From NCBI RefSeq assembly GCF_018362995.1, contig NZ_CP074372.1, positions 2,170,001 to 2,234,000 of the forward strand: 64,000 bases of DNA. Reading direction: 5' to 3'. A program made the translations under genes and the position numbers. Source of the stretch: Chryseobacterium indologenes (lineage in GTDB: Bacteria; Bacteroidota; Bacteroidia; Flavobacteriales; Weeksellaceae). Under the pieces are notes generated by a model. That model was given only the letters and a program-made list of their open reading frames with translations, searched no databases and was not told the origin of the DNA. This document shows, piece after piece, positions 40,466-49,580 of the stretch; the first letter of the stretch is position 1; every line of letters begins with the position of its first letter.

Positions 40466-43318
40466 ATGAGAAAATACGTTATTTTGCTTTTGTTGGAATT
40501 TTGTATATGCCTGAAAGCACAAAGTCCTACAGAATTCGACAAACCTATACCCACTCTTTCTTATTTATCAACTTATGTAGATACCCCTGTTGATATTTCA
40601 ACAGGTATTCCCAAAATAGATGTACCTGTTTTTGGTCTTCCCACAAGAAATAAGAATGTAAATATTAATCTGGGAATGTCTTATCATGTAAAAAATTCAG
40701 CCCGATTTCAAAAATCTTCAGATGTCGGTTTGGGATGGAGTCTGATGAATGTTAATAATGCCATTTCCAAAGTAAGCATTGGAGCTTGGGATGAAAGAGC
40801 AGCTAATAATCCTCAGATGAATATGGATTTATTTCAATTTGATGATATCTTTTACTTTAATGCATTTGGAATGTCCGGAAAATTTGTTTTCAGAAAAATC
40901 GGTAATACTATTATTGTTCAGAACTTAGGAACCTCAAAAGAAAAAATAGAATTTACCAATTCACCAAATAAATTTTATGATATTTTAGATTTTAAAATCA
41001 CCGATGAATATGGAAATAAATATATTTTTAACAAAATAGTTAAAGTCATTGATAATTATTACAATGAAGTTTTTACTGGGGCATATTATTTAACAAAAGT
41101 ACTAGATGTAGATAATCAGGAAATTATTAATATTGATTACGCAGAATATCCTTATTCAGAATATCAACTCTCTATGGTTGATTACAAGCCTAAAAAAATC
41201 ACTTCTAAAGATTATGGAGTGATCAATCTTGAATATGATTATTTTCCTGAGAATAGATACAAGTCTAATACTACTAATCTGGCTGATAGTTATCTTATCA
41301 AAAAAGTAGAATTAAAAGATACACAAAACAGGCTTGTACAGCAACTCGATTTGGAATATGGTGGTTTTGCCTATTATAAATATGAGCTAGGTAATACGGT
41401 TACTTATAATACGAGAACACTTGATAAGATTATTAAAAAAAGTAGTCAGGGGAATGAAATTGAAACCCGCTCATTTGTTTATAATACAACAGGAACAGAC
41501 AGGAATTATGGACCGTCATCTAATTTTGGGTTTGATGTATGTCCTACTGATCCTGAGCCAATAAGAGAGTGGATAGATAATCCCAAATATTCTGCCATTG
41601 GAAGTCTGTCAAAAATGATATTGCCTACCAAAGGCTATGTTAAATATAATTTCGAGTCTAATCAATTTGAAATGCCATCCTGGATGTGGGGATCAGGGCA
41701 TTTAAGTGGGAAAGAATCTTATTACTTTAAACCTATTACCTCTTTCGACTTTGATACAAAAATAAATGGCACTTTTACTTTTAATGTAACAACTACCGGG
41801 AAACCTCAGGATGACTTTAGAGAACTTATCTTTTGTTTTCAGGTGTATGGTTATGATCCGAATCCTTTGCTTGATCCTGAAGCAATTCCTAATATTACTT
41901 TTCTTGTAGATAGCTTCCCATTAATGCAGACTGCTGATGGTTATGGAAGAATATATATGCCTGTAGGCTTGGCGGGATCTCATACTATTACTATTGGAGG
42001 AAATACCACAGGAGTCGGACACTTATCAGTTGCAGAAAGAACAGAGGCTGAGCATCCCCAGAGCTATGTAAGTAAATATGGGGTAAGAATCAAAAGTATA
42101 GAAACTTTTAATTCTGAATCTTCAGTAAAACCTTCTAATTCTAAAACCTATTATTATGAAAAATTTTCGGATATCAACGGTTCCAGTGGTGTACCTTCTC
42201 CATTTAATAGCTTTAAGAAAAGTTCTGATTTTATAACGATATATGGAGGATATGAACTCAACAGGAATATTATCTATAAAAATGTAAAAGAAGTTGACAG
42301 TGATGGAGGATACACTAAATATACTTTCCTTGGTATAGATGACATAAACCCTTCAATGACTACTAGTCAGCCGGATAATCTCGATTACATGGAGGATATT
42401 AACAATAGTGGGCTGTTAAAAAAGAAAGAGATGTTTGACTCAGCCAACCAAATGATAGTTTCGGAGAGTCATGAATATACTACCCAAACCTTATCTGCTG
42501 CCCCGATCATGGTAGAACAGGCTGGGGGATATCTGAAACTTAATCCTATATATATCAGAAATCACAAAATCACAAATACACTTTATTATCCTCAAAACAG
42601 ATTTATTACTTCTTTAAAAGAGACACAAATAAATAAGTTTGACTTCAATGTAGATTATACTAAAGAAACTACAGAAACTGGGGTAAAGGAAACCTATTAT
42701 TACTATCCTCAGACTAAACTGTTGAACAAGTTGCTTGATAAAAATATTTATAAATATCTATTGGAGAAAAAAGAAACTTTCAATGGTAAAATACTCTCTC
42801 AAGTAGAAACCAAATATGATGATCCTTCTAATTTATTTCCAAGTTCAGGATTGTCCTATGATCTTCAGAATACTCCGTCAACAGATATTACCTATGATAA
42901 ATATGACACCAAAGGAAACTTACAGCAGTATACCACAAAAGATGGTATTTCTACCGTAATTATCTGGGGGTATAATCAGACTCAGCCAATTGCTAAGATA
43001 GAAGGAGCTAAATTAACAGATATCCAGCAGTCCTTAATTGATTCCATTGTTAATGCTTCCAATACAGATGCATCAGCAGCTACTGGTAATGACGAGACTG
43101 CATTTTTATCAGCATTGAATACCTTCAGGAGTAATACAGCATTATCCGGTTATCAGATCACTACTTACACTTACGATCCTTTAGTAGGAGTAAGAAGTAT
43201 CACTTCACCATCCGGAATTAGAGAAAGCTATGTTTATGATTCGGCTAACAGGCTTGAAAAAGTGATTGATGTGAATGGCAAAGTGTTGAAGGAGATGAAA
43301 TACAATTATAAAAACTAA
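40466..43318 (+). CDS. Rhs/YD-repeat shell protein, N-terminal half (separate gene)
   Basis: 950 residues with a signal peptide (YVILLLLEFCICLKAQ). The start PTEFDKPIPTLSYLSTYVDT and IPVDVPVFG-like text (seen as TGIPKIDVPVFGLPTRNK) resemble the head of large YD-repeat proteins. The last ~150 residues contain typical YD motifs (TYDKYDTKGNLQQYTTKDGI; YVYDSANRLEKVIDVNGKVL). The 1157-residue Rhs protein starts 5 bases after its stop. Together they appear to be one encapsulating shell encoded by two genes, similar in principle to the B and C components of toxin complexes. Function is inferred. Confidence 0.75.
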   Translation: MRKYVILLLLEFCICLKAQSPTEFDKPIPTLSYLSTYVDTPVDISTGIPKIDVPVFGLPTRNKNVNINLGMSYHVKNSARFQKSSDVGLGWSLMNVNNAISKVSIGAWDERAANNPQMNMDLFQFDDIFYFNAFGMSGKFVFRKIGNTIIVQNLGTSKEKIEFTNSPNKFYDILDFKITDEYGNKYIFNKIVKVIDNYYNEVFTGAYYLTKVLDVDNQEIINIDYAEYPYSEYQLSMVDYKPKKITSKDYGVINLEYDYFPENRYKSNTTNLADSYLIKKVELKDTQNRLVQQLDLEYGGFAYYKYELGNTVTYNTRTLDKIIKKSSQGNEIETRSFVYNTTGTDRNYGPSSNFGFDVCPTDPEPIREWIDNPKYSAIGSLSKMILPTKGYVKYNFESNQFEMPSWMWGSGHLSGKESYYFKPITSFDFDTKINGTFTFNVTTTGKPQDDFRELIFCFQVYGYDPNPLLDPEAIPNITFLVDSFPLMQTADGYGRIYMPVGLAGSHTITIGGNTTGVGHLSVAERTEAEHPQSYVSKYGVRIKSIETFNSESSVKPSNSKTYYYEKFSDINGSSGVPSPFNSFKKSSDFITIYGGYELNRNIIYKNVKEVDSDGGYTKYTFLGIDDINPSMTTSQPDNLDYMEDINNSGLLKKKEMFDSANQMIVSESHEYTTQTLSAAPIMVEQAGGYLKLNPIYIRNHKITNTLYYPQNRFITSLKETQINKFDFNVDYTKETTETGVKETYYYYPQTKLLNKLLDKNIYKYLLEKKETFNGKILSQVETKYDDPSNLFPSSGLSYDLQNTPSTDITYDKYDTKGNLQQYTTKDGISTVIIWGYNQTQPIAKIEGAKLTDIQQSLIDSIVNASNTDASAATGNDETAFLSALNTFRSNTALSGYQITTYTYDPLVGVRSITSPSGIRESYVYDSANRLEKVIDVNGKVLKEMKYNYKN

Positions 43319-43323
43319 AACTG

Positions 43324-46300
43324 ATGAAAAAACTTATAATACCAATAGGAGCCTTGCTCTTATCTAATATAGCCTATGCCCAGCTTTCCACGATTTCAAG
43401 CAATGAAAATTATATTCAGACCAAAACATATTTAGATTATAATGGAACAGCTGCTACCAAATCCTTAGAAACGGTACAGTATTTTGACGGATTGGGAAGA
43501 CCCAAGCAGATTATCAACTTACAAGCTTCACCTTTGGGAAAAGATGTTGTGACCCATATTGAATATGATCCTTTCGGAAGACAGGTTAAAGACTATCTTC
43601 CTGTTCCCCAGCTTTCCACAAGTAACGGGAACTATTATTCAGGGCCTTTGGGTGTTTATCCTAATACCTATGGTAATGAAAAGATCTATTCAGAAAAGGT
43701 TTTGGAAAACTCACCTTTGGACAGAATTCTGGAGCAGAAACAAGTGGGAAATGCCTGGGATAACAAGCCTATAAAATTTGGGTATGATGCCAATGCCGAT
43801 GGTGAAGTAAAAAAATACACTGCCACTTTTAACTATACCACTTTTACTTCCCAACTCACTTTATCCGGATCCTACGGAGTAGGACAGCTGTATAAAAATA
43901 CGGTTACCGATGAAGATGGCAACTCAACCATTGAGTTCAAAAACGGACAGGGGCAGGTAGTATTGGTCAGAAAGGTAATCAGTGCTACAGACAATGCAGA
44001 TACCTATTATGTTTACAATGATTATAACCAACTGGCTTATGTGATTCCTCCTAAAGCTTCAGTAGAAGCAGATCCCAATACCGTACTTAATGACTTATGT
44101 TACCAATATAAATATGACGGAAGGAACCGCCTGGTAGAAAAGAAACTACCCGGAAAAGGCTGGGAATATATGGTTTATAATAAAGCTGATCAACTTATCT
44201 TGACTCAGGATACTGAGCTTAAAGGAAAAGGACAATGGCTTTTTACCAAATATGATCAGTTTGGAAGAATCATTTATACGGGGATCACAAATAATGCTGC
44301 CAGCAGGGCATCAATGCAAAACAGCATCAATGCCAATGCTAATTTATATGAAACCAGGACTGCTACAGCAGGATGGACCTTAAATGGGATGCCTGTATAT
44401 TATACTAAGCTTTCGACTCCTACCGGTGTTAGTCAGGTATTAAGCGTTAATTATTATGATACTTATCCGGCAGGATCTCCAGCGGTAACCAATGTATTTT
44501 CCCAGCCTCTTCTTACGGATGACCCAGCTCAGGAAAGAACAACTAAAGGACTTCTTACAGCTTCCTATGTGAAAAATATTGAAGATGACAATTGGACAAG
44601 GAATTTCCTTTGGTATGATACCAAGGGAAGAAATATCGGATCAAGAAGTCGTAATTATCTGGGAGGCTATACTGTAATTAATAATAAGCTTGATTTTGCC
44701 GGGGTTGTTCTTCAGACCAACACCTATCATAAAAGACTTGGTACAGATCCTGAAAAGATCATTGTAGAGAAATTTACCTATGATTCCCAAAACAGGCTTC
44801 TGACCCAGACTCATCAGATAGGAAGTAATCCTGTTGAATACATTGCTCAAAACAAATACAATGAACTTTCCCAGCTGGAATCTAAGAAAGTAGGAGGAAT
44901 AGCTGCAGCCTCCCCATTACAGACCATTGCTTACCAATATAATATTCGTGGCTGGATGACCAAGATTAATGATCCTGCCAATCTGAATGGGAAATTATTC
45001 GGGTATGAAATAAAGTACAACAATCCTGTGTATACCAATACTTCATCCGGAAGGTTTAATGGAAACATCGCTGAGATTGATTGGAATATTTCCAGTGCAG
45101 AGGGGCTGAAAAGATACAATTACCAGTATGATGCTTTAAACAGGATGTTGAAAGGAGCTTATTCCCAGCCCAATTCTTCACTCGCCCAGAATGATTATTT
45201 TAATGAAGAGCTGAGCTATGATCTCAATGGCAATATAAAAACCTTAAAAAGATTTTCATGGCCTGCTGCCGGAGGAACAACAGCAGAGAAAATTGATGAT
45301 CTGGTCTATAACTATCAGAATGGAGATAAAAGTAATGTACTGGACAAAATTACCCTTCCTCCAGGAGTTATTAACAACAGTTCAGGATATAATGCATTAC
45401 AGGGAACTATGGCGTATAATCTTAATGGGAATATGACAGATCACCCTGACAGAAAAATGAAGATCATTTACAATTACCTGAATCTTCCCAATTATATTTC
45501 AGTTAACGAAGGGTTAATAGGTATTTCCAACACCAGCTATACGTATAGGGCAGATGGAACCAAAGTCTCTAAAACATACAGTATGAACGGATCTATAGAA
45601 ACCAATTATCTGGACGGGTTCCAATATGATAACAGGCATGCATATGATACCTCAGCCTCTCTTTATACCATTCCTGCATTAAAATTTGTACCTACTTCCG
45701 AAGGGTATTATGATTTTACTGAAAATAAGTATATTTACAATTACACGGATCATTTAGGAAATGTAAGAGTGAGCTACAAAAGTAATGGCAGTGGTGGGGT
45801 AGAAATTATTGATGTCAACAATTATTATCCTTTTGGATTAAAACATCAGGAGGGGCTTATAGTTCCTGCTCCTTTTGGAGGAGTTCCGTATAATTATAAG
45901 TATAATGGAAAGGAATTGCAGGAAAGTGGAATGTATGATTACGGGGCAAGGATGTATATGCCGGATATTGGGAGATGGGGTGTCACAGATCCGCTGGCGG
46001 AGAAAAACAGAGCATGGTCTCCGTATCGTTATGCTTTTGATAACCCTATGAGGTTTATTGACCCTGATGGAAGGTTAGAAGATTGGTACGAAAATAATGA
46101 AACGGGAGACATAGCATGGCATGATGGAAGTGCAGAACGTAAAGGGGAAACCAACCTCACTCAAAAAGCAGATGGTAAACAGCTTGCAGTAATTGAAAAA
46201 AATGGATCAGGCAATATTACAAATACTAACATGTTAAATAATGATGGGAGTATTACAAGAAATGGAGAAACTATTACTAATGGTTATTCTACTACTACAG

Positions 46301-46797
46301 TTGCAGGAAGAACAATAACATCTAGAGAGCCTTGGGAGGCAATGGTAAACGCTTCAAGCGGTTCAGGAGGAATGGGTGGAGAAATTAGATATAGTTGCAT
46401 AGTTGGTCAAGGATGGTCTGCTGCATTAGGATACGTTGCTGCTGATGGTGATAATGGAAATTCATTTTATGTAAATATAAACTATGGAACAGGCTTTGAT
46501 GTAGGTCCGTCCCTAAGCATGTATTCAGTAAATTCGACTGGAGATCATGATTTTAAAATTGGAGATTTTGAAGGGCGTGGAATGGGATATTCCGCAACTG
46601 CATTCTTTTTAAATGGCTCTTATGGTGGGACTGATGAAAATCAAAAATTTAATTTTAAAGATTTAAATCCGGGTAATTTTGGTTCAGGACCGACAGGATA
46701 TACTACAGCAGGTATAGGTATCAATCCAACAGGATTTGGAGGATCATATCAGTATGGTACCACTAAATTATTCTGGACTACTCCTGCAAAAAAATAA
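43324..46797 (+). CDS. Rhs protein with DUF6443-like head, YD repeats, core and variable C-terminal tip
   Basis: 1157 residues with a signal peptide (LIIPIGALLLSNIAYAQ). The DUF6443-like head is at 25-95 (LETVQYFDGLGRPKQIINLQ). YD repeats run through about 90-800. The Rhs core ends at about residue 917 (YDYGARMYMPDIGRWGVTDP; YRYAFDNPMRFIDPDGR). The remaining ~241 residues are a Gly/Asn/Thr-rich tip with alternating strands (GQGWSAALGYVAADGDNGNS; GYTTAGIGINPTGFGGS) and lower-GC DNA. Polymorphic-toxin logic predicts that this tip is the exchangeable toxin. No enzymatic motif is visible, so it could act on membranes. Confidence 0.85.
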   Translation: MKKLIIPIGALLLSNIAYAQLSTISSNENYIQTKTYLDYNGTAATKSLETVQYFDGLGRPKQIINLQASPLGKDVVTHIEYDPFGRQVKDYLPVPQLSTSNGNYYSGPLGVYPNTYGNEKIYSEKVLENSPLDRILEQKQVGNAWDNKPIKFGYDANADGEVKKYTATFNYTTFTSQLTLSGSYGVGQLYKNTVTDEDGNSTIEFKNGQGQVVLVRKVISATDNADTYYVYNDYNQLAYVIPPKASVEADPNTVLNDLCYQYKYDGRNRLVEKKLPGKGWEYMVYNKADQLILTQDTELKGKGQWLFTKYDQFGRIIYTGITNNAASRASMQNSINANANLYETRTATAGWTLNGMPVYYTKLSTPTGVSQVLSVNYYDTYPAGSPAVTNVFSQPLLTDDPAQERTTKGLLTASYVKNIEDDNWTRNFLWYDTKGRNIGSRSRNYLGGYTVINNKLDFAGVVLQTNTYHKRLGTDPEKIIVEKFTYDSQNRLLTQTHQIGSNPVEYIAQNKYNELSQLESKKVGGIAAASPLQTIAYQYNIRGWMTKINDPANLNGKLFGYEIKYNNPVYTNTSSGRFNGNIAEIDWNISSAEGLKRYNYQYDALNRMLKGAYSQPNSSLAQNDYFNEELSYDLNGNIKTLKRFSWPAAGGTTAEKIDDLVYNYQNGDKSNVLDKITLPPGVINNSSGYNALQGTMAYNLNGNMTDHPDRKMKIIYNYLNLPNYISVNEGLIGISNTSYTYRADGTKVSKTYSMNGSIETNYLDGFQYDNRHAYDTSASLYTIPALKFVPTSEGYYDFTENKYIYNYTDHLGNVRVSYKSNGSGGVEIIDVNNYYPFGLKHQEGLIVPAPFGGVPYNYKYNGKELQESGMYDYGARMYMPDIGRWGVTDPLAEKNRAWSPYRYAFDNPMRFIDPDGRLEDWYENNETGDIAWHDGSAERKGETNLTQKADGKQLAVIEKNGSGNITNTNMLNNDGSITRNGETITNGYSTTTVAGRTITSREPWEAMVNASSGSGGMGGEIRYSCIVGQGWSAALGYVAADGDNGNSFYVNINYGTGFDVGPSLSMYSVNSTGDHDFKIGDFEGRGMGYSATAFFLNGSYGGTDENQKFNFKDLNPGNFGSGPTGYTTAGIGINPTGFGGSYQYGTTKLFWTTPAKK

Positions 46798-46815
46798 TTT
46801 CAAATTAATGCAAAT

Positions 46816-47220
46816 ATGAAAAATAGTAATAAAATAGTGTTTTTGATTTCACTTATTGGTTTTATTTTTTTGTTTATCTACTTTAATTTAGAAAAAAAAG
46901 GAATGCCTGATTTTTTTAAATCGGATGAAGAGCTTTTCTTGAATGATTTTTCACCAATTGAAATGGAAAAATATAAATACTTAGGAGAAATAGCAGATAC
47001 TACAAATCATATGTATCCTTATATGAACTTTGGTAAAATATGTTTGCCGGTTCTTTCTCAATGGAAGGATAAAATTAAAATAGGAGATTATGTTTCTAAA
47101 AAGAAAGATAGTTTGACATTATTTATTGAAAACAAGACAAGTAGTTATTATTTGCATTTAGATAGAACAAGTATAGGAAGTCCTCCATCTCCATGTAGAT
47201 GTGAAAAATTAAGCAAATAA
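46816..47220 (+). CDS. Candidate immunity protein for the Rhs tip
   Basis: 134 residues with one N-terminal membrane helix (IVFLISLIGFIFLFIYF) and a polar, probably periplasmic domain with one cysteine pair near the end (PCRCEKLSK). No family recognised. It lies 18 bases after the Rhs gene, shares its low GC, and ends at a terminator. This is the position expected of an immunity gene for a secreted polymorphic toxin. The assignment is positional only. Confidence 0.6.
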   Translation: MKNSNKIVFLISLIGFIFLFIYFNLEKKGMPDFFKSDEELFLNDFSPIEMEKYKYLGEIADTTNHMYPYMNFGKICLPVLSQWKDKIKIGDYVSKKKDSLTLFIENKTSSYYLHLDRTSIGSPPSPCRCEKLSK

Positions 47221-47225
47221 ATAAA

Positions 47226-47253
47226 AAAGCCAACTTTAACAGTTGGCTTTTAT
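47226..47253. terminator. Bidirectional terminator between the Rhs operon and the convergent lipoprotein gene
   Basis: A perfect 10-bp stem AAAGCCAACT / AGTTGGCTTT with a 5-base loop, A run on the left and T-rich on the right, so it can stop transcription from both sides. Confidence 0.8.
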
Positions 47254-47264
47254 TATATAATTTT

Positions 47265-47693
47265 TTAAAGGATAGCTTTTACATCATATCCTACAATTTT
47301 AATAGAATCATTATTTTTTTGTAAAGTAATTTTTTCTTGAGTATTTTTTATGTTTCTATTTACTTTATATAATAATACATAGTCCGATTTTGGATTAGTT
47401 CCGACAGATACAAATGTCTCCCATGTGGTTAATTCAATAGTGTCTATACTGTTACCACAATCTTTATTTATCATGTCAAGCATTTGTTTTAACTGCTCTT
47501 TATTAGTTATTTTGAAAAATTTATTTCCAAATAATTTAAAAGCTTCTTCTCTATTGTCTTTTTTAAGAAGACTATAAAATTTTTCAGTTATTTTTCCAGC
47601 ATATTGTTTATCTTCCTCTCTATTGCGATAGGTTTTATTAAAGTTGCAACTTATTAAAAATAAAGAAATTAATATTAGAATATACTTTTTCAT
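47265..47693 (-). CDS. Small lipoprotein coupled to a broken XRE regulator
   Basis: 142 residues with a lipobox (ILILISLFLISCNFNK, acylated Cys16). The mature domain (REEDKQYAGKITEKFYSLLK ... EAFKLFGNKFFKI) resembles DUF3887/DUF4878-type NTF2-like lipoproteins with an early helix pair and late strands. I am not certain of the family. The ATG overlaps the stop of the XRE gene as TAATG on the minus strand, so translation was originally coupled. Low GC, like the neighbouring Rhs tip. Confidence 0.7.
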   Translation of the reverse strand: MKKYILILISLFLISCNFNKTYRNREEDKQYAGKITEKFYSLLKKDNREEAFKLFGNKFFKITNKEQLKQMLDMINKDCGNSIDTIELTTWETFVSVGTNPKSDYVLLYKVNRNIKNTQEKITLQKNNDSIKIVGYDVKAIL

Positions 47694-48057
47694 TATAATG
47701 CAGCAATATTTTTATTAAAGAAATCTTTAAATTTTTTGGTAGTAAGCATTTTATCCACCATTTTAAAAATCATGGATCTATCTTCTTCATCAAGCTGATT
47801 AATTAAATGCAGCTTCTCAAAATCAGGTTTATCTTCGATGGTTACTTCTTCGGGAATGATATTTTCATAATTCAGAATCTGATCTGCAGTAAGATTAAAA
47901 AGCTTTGAAAGCTTTAAAAGCTCATCTACTGATAACTCTCTGTGCCGTTCTCCAGCTTATTATAATTGCTGTTGCCGATAGCGAGATGTGCAGAAACTTC
48001 TTTCTGCATAAGCCCTTTATCTTCTCTTATTTTTTTGATGATTCTTCCGATGCTCAT
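47693..48057 (-). pseudogene. Frameshifted XRE-family helix-turn-helix regulator
   Basis: From ATG 48057 the frame reads MSIGRIIKKIREDKGLMQKE and VSAHLAIGNSNYNKLENG, a clear XRE helix-turn-helix, and then goes out of frame near 47938-47947. Restoring one base gives the rest, including RELSVDELLKLSKLFNLTAD, EDKPDFEKLHLINQ and DKMLTTKKFKDFFNKNIAAL, and the TAA that overlaps the lipoprotein ATG. The whole protein would be about 121 residues. Either the gene is recently inactivated or the assembly has a one-base error. Confidence 0.75.
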
Positions 48058-48070
48058 AACGATGATATAA

Positions 48071-48095
48071 TACAATTGTAGTATATACAAATGTA
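48071..48095. promoter_or_regulatory. Tandem TACAWWTGTA operator-like sites before the XRE gene
   Basis: Two near-identical 10-base palindromes, TACAATTGTA (48071-48080) and TACAAATGTA (48086-48095), lie 5 bases apart and 14-38 bases upstream of the XRE start. This is the arrangement expected for autoregulation by a dimeric XRE repressor. Confidence 0.5.
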
Positions 48096-48185
48096 GTTAA
48101 AAGTGTGAAAAACGAAAATACTTGCGAAATAATAAAAATATATCCATTATTATAATAATGACAGGATTAGACTTAATTTAAAAGG

Positions 48186-48214
48186 AAAGAGTCCGATAGA
48201 ATATCGAACTCTTT
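48186..48214. terminator. Hairpin terminator in the XRE upstream gap
   Basis: Stem AAAGAGT / ACTCTTT with an inner CGAT / ATCG around a 5-base loop, flanked by A-rich and T-rich DNA. It may end transcription from the oxidoreductase stub or shield the XRE promoter. Confidence 0.55.
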
Positions 48215-48309
48215 ATTATCAAAAGATTATTTAATTTTGTCTAAACTTTTGGGTGCAGTCTAAAACAGTGGTTTTTTGTTAATATAAAAGTAGTTCTTTT
48301 CAAAATAAA

Positions 48310-48396
48310 CTAATACTTTATCACAATTTTTCCCGTTGTTCCCTTTTCAAGATGAAAAAAAGCAGATTTTGCATCTTCAAATAGATATATATGATC
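48310..48396 (-). pseudogene. C-terminal stub of a zinc-type alcohol dehydrogenase / quinone oxidoreductase
   Basis: The minus strand encodes DHIYLFEDAKSAFFHLEKGT then TGKIVIKY and a stop. This is the usual end of medium-chain dehydrogenase/reductase quinone oxidoreductases (... A ... HLE.G...GKIVIK). A stop codon lies in frame just upstream and no other part of the enzyme is present. It is a remnant left by deletion or recombination next to the Rhs/XRE region. Confidence 0.6.
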
Positions 48397-48501
48397 AAAT
48401 GACTAGATGTATCTGATGTGCTGTCAAAGCCTCATTCATATGCTAAACATTGACAATTTGTTATTTTAGTAATAAACACCCCATACAATTGTTATAATAC
48501 T

Positions 48502-49419
48502 ATGAAAACAATTACTCTCCTACTCTTTTTTTTCACTTCACTGACTGTCATTTCAGCTCAGAATAATTCCTCTGAAGGCTTTTATGAAACCCCAGATCAT
48601 GTAAAGATCAAATATAAAATCTCCGGAAAAGGAGAAGCCTGTTTCTATATTCCCGGAGGTCCTGGGCAGGGATATCCCTCTTTTGAATTGATGGGCGGAA
48701 ACAATCTGGAAAAAAATATGCAGATGATTTATATGGATCAGCGGGGCTCAGGCGAATCCGGCACTTCTGAAAATTATCACCTTAACAAAATGATTCAGGA
48801 TATTGAAGAACTGAGACAGCATCTTAAATTGAAAAAGATCTTCCTACTGGCTCATTCTTTTGGCGGAATTATAGCAGTCAGTTATGCAAAAAAATACCCC
48901 CAACATACCAAAGGGCTTATCCTTGCCAATGTAACACTCCACTTCCTGAATGATGAATCTGTCAAAGAACAGATTGAATATGGAAACAGTCTTTTACAGA
49001 CACAAAACAGAGCAATTCCTAAAGACAGCCTTTCTTCAGAACTTTCAAAAATAAGCAGTGCGTTAAGAAAAAAAAGAATCGGGTATAAATTCCTTACCGA
49101 AGATATAGAAACCATAAAACAAATGGATAAGATAGATTCTCTCCATCCCCGTATCATCGACTTCGGAATGGCCGTCATTTCAAAACCTAAAGATTTTCCG
49201 GAATATTACGCTGATTATGCTCCAATGACAAAAGAGATTGCTGTTCCTGTTCTTATCATTACGGGAAAAAAGGATAAAGCAGTCGGAACTCAGCATTATA
49301 AAACCTTTCAGTTTCCCAATCAGAAAGTAGTTTCCATTGATGGTGGACACCTTTTGTATTACGAAAAAAATAAAGAATTTGTAAATGCTATTAATAATTT
49401 TGTGAAAGCAACGAAGTGA
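48502..49419 (+). CDS. Exported alpha/beta hydrolase (proline iminopeptidase-like)
   Basis: 305 residues with a signal peptide ([17 protein letters not shown]). The fold is clear from the oxyanion region [20 protein letters not shown], the [11 protein letters not shown] motif, the nucleophile elbow [20 protein letters not shown] (Ser in HSFGG), Asp in [10 protein letters not shown] and the final His in [13 protein letters not shown]. The HGGPG-like and DQRGSGES motifs resemble proline iminopeptidases. The true substrate is unknown. It is a single gene flanked by remnants upstream and a GC-rich terminator downstream. Confidence 0.85.
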   Translation: MKTITLLLFFFTSLTVISAQNNSSEGFYETPDHVKIKYKISGKGEACFYIPGGPGQGYPSFELMGGNNLEKNMQMIYMDQRGSGESGTSENYHLNKMIQDIEELRQHLKLKKIFLLAHSFGGIIAVSYAKKYPQHTKGLILANVTLHFLNDESVKEQIEYGNSLLQTQNRAIPKDSLSSELSKISSALRKKRIGYKFLTEDIETIKQMDKIDSLHPRIIDFGMAVISKPKDFPEYYADYAPMTKEIAVPVLIITGKKDKAVGTQHYKTFQFPNQKVVSIDGGHLLYYEKNKEFVNAINNFVKATK

Positions 49420-49446
49420 TATTCTATTAGCAATTTTATATAATTA

Positions 49447-49483
49447 AAAGTTTCGGCGCGGCCGGTGGCCGCGCCGAAACTTT
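49447..49483 (+). terminator. Very GC-rich perfect hairpin after the hydrolase gene
   Basis: A 17-bp perfect stem AAAGTTTCGGCGCGGCC / GGCCGCGCCGAAACTTT with a 3-base loop, followed by CCC and no T run. It most likely ends the hydrolase transcript, perhaps also acting as an mRNA 3' stabiliser. Confidence 0.6.
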
Positions 49484-49509
49484 CCCAACATTCAAATATT
49501 CATTAAAAC

Positions 49510-49546
49510 AAAACAGGCTGTTTCAAATTGAAACAGCCTGTTTTTA
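49510..49546. terminator. Bidirectional terminator of mdh and the hydrolase gene
   Basis: A perfect 15-bp stem AAACAGGCTGTTTCA / TGAAACAGCCTGTTT with a 3-base loop, A-rich to the left and T-rich to the right. Confidence 0.8.
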
Positions 49547-49580
49547 TCTATTTTAATTCCTGCTTAAAAGCTGGTAATCA

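Noticed and set aside
49447..49483. GC-rich palindrome considered as a phage or integron attachment site
   Set aside because: No integrase, tRNA end or matching second copy lies in the window, and its place right after a gene stop fits a 3'-end hairpin better.
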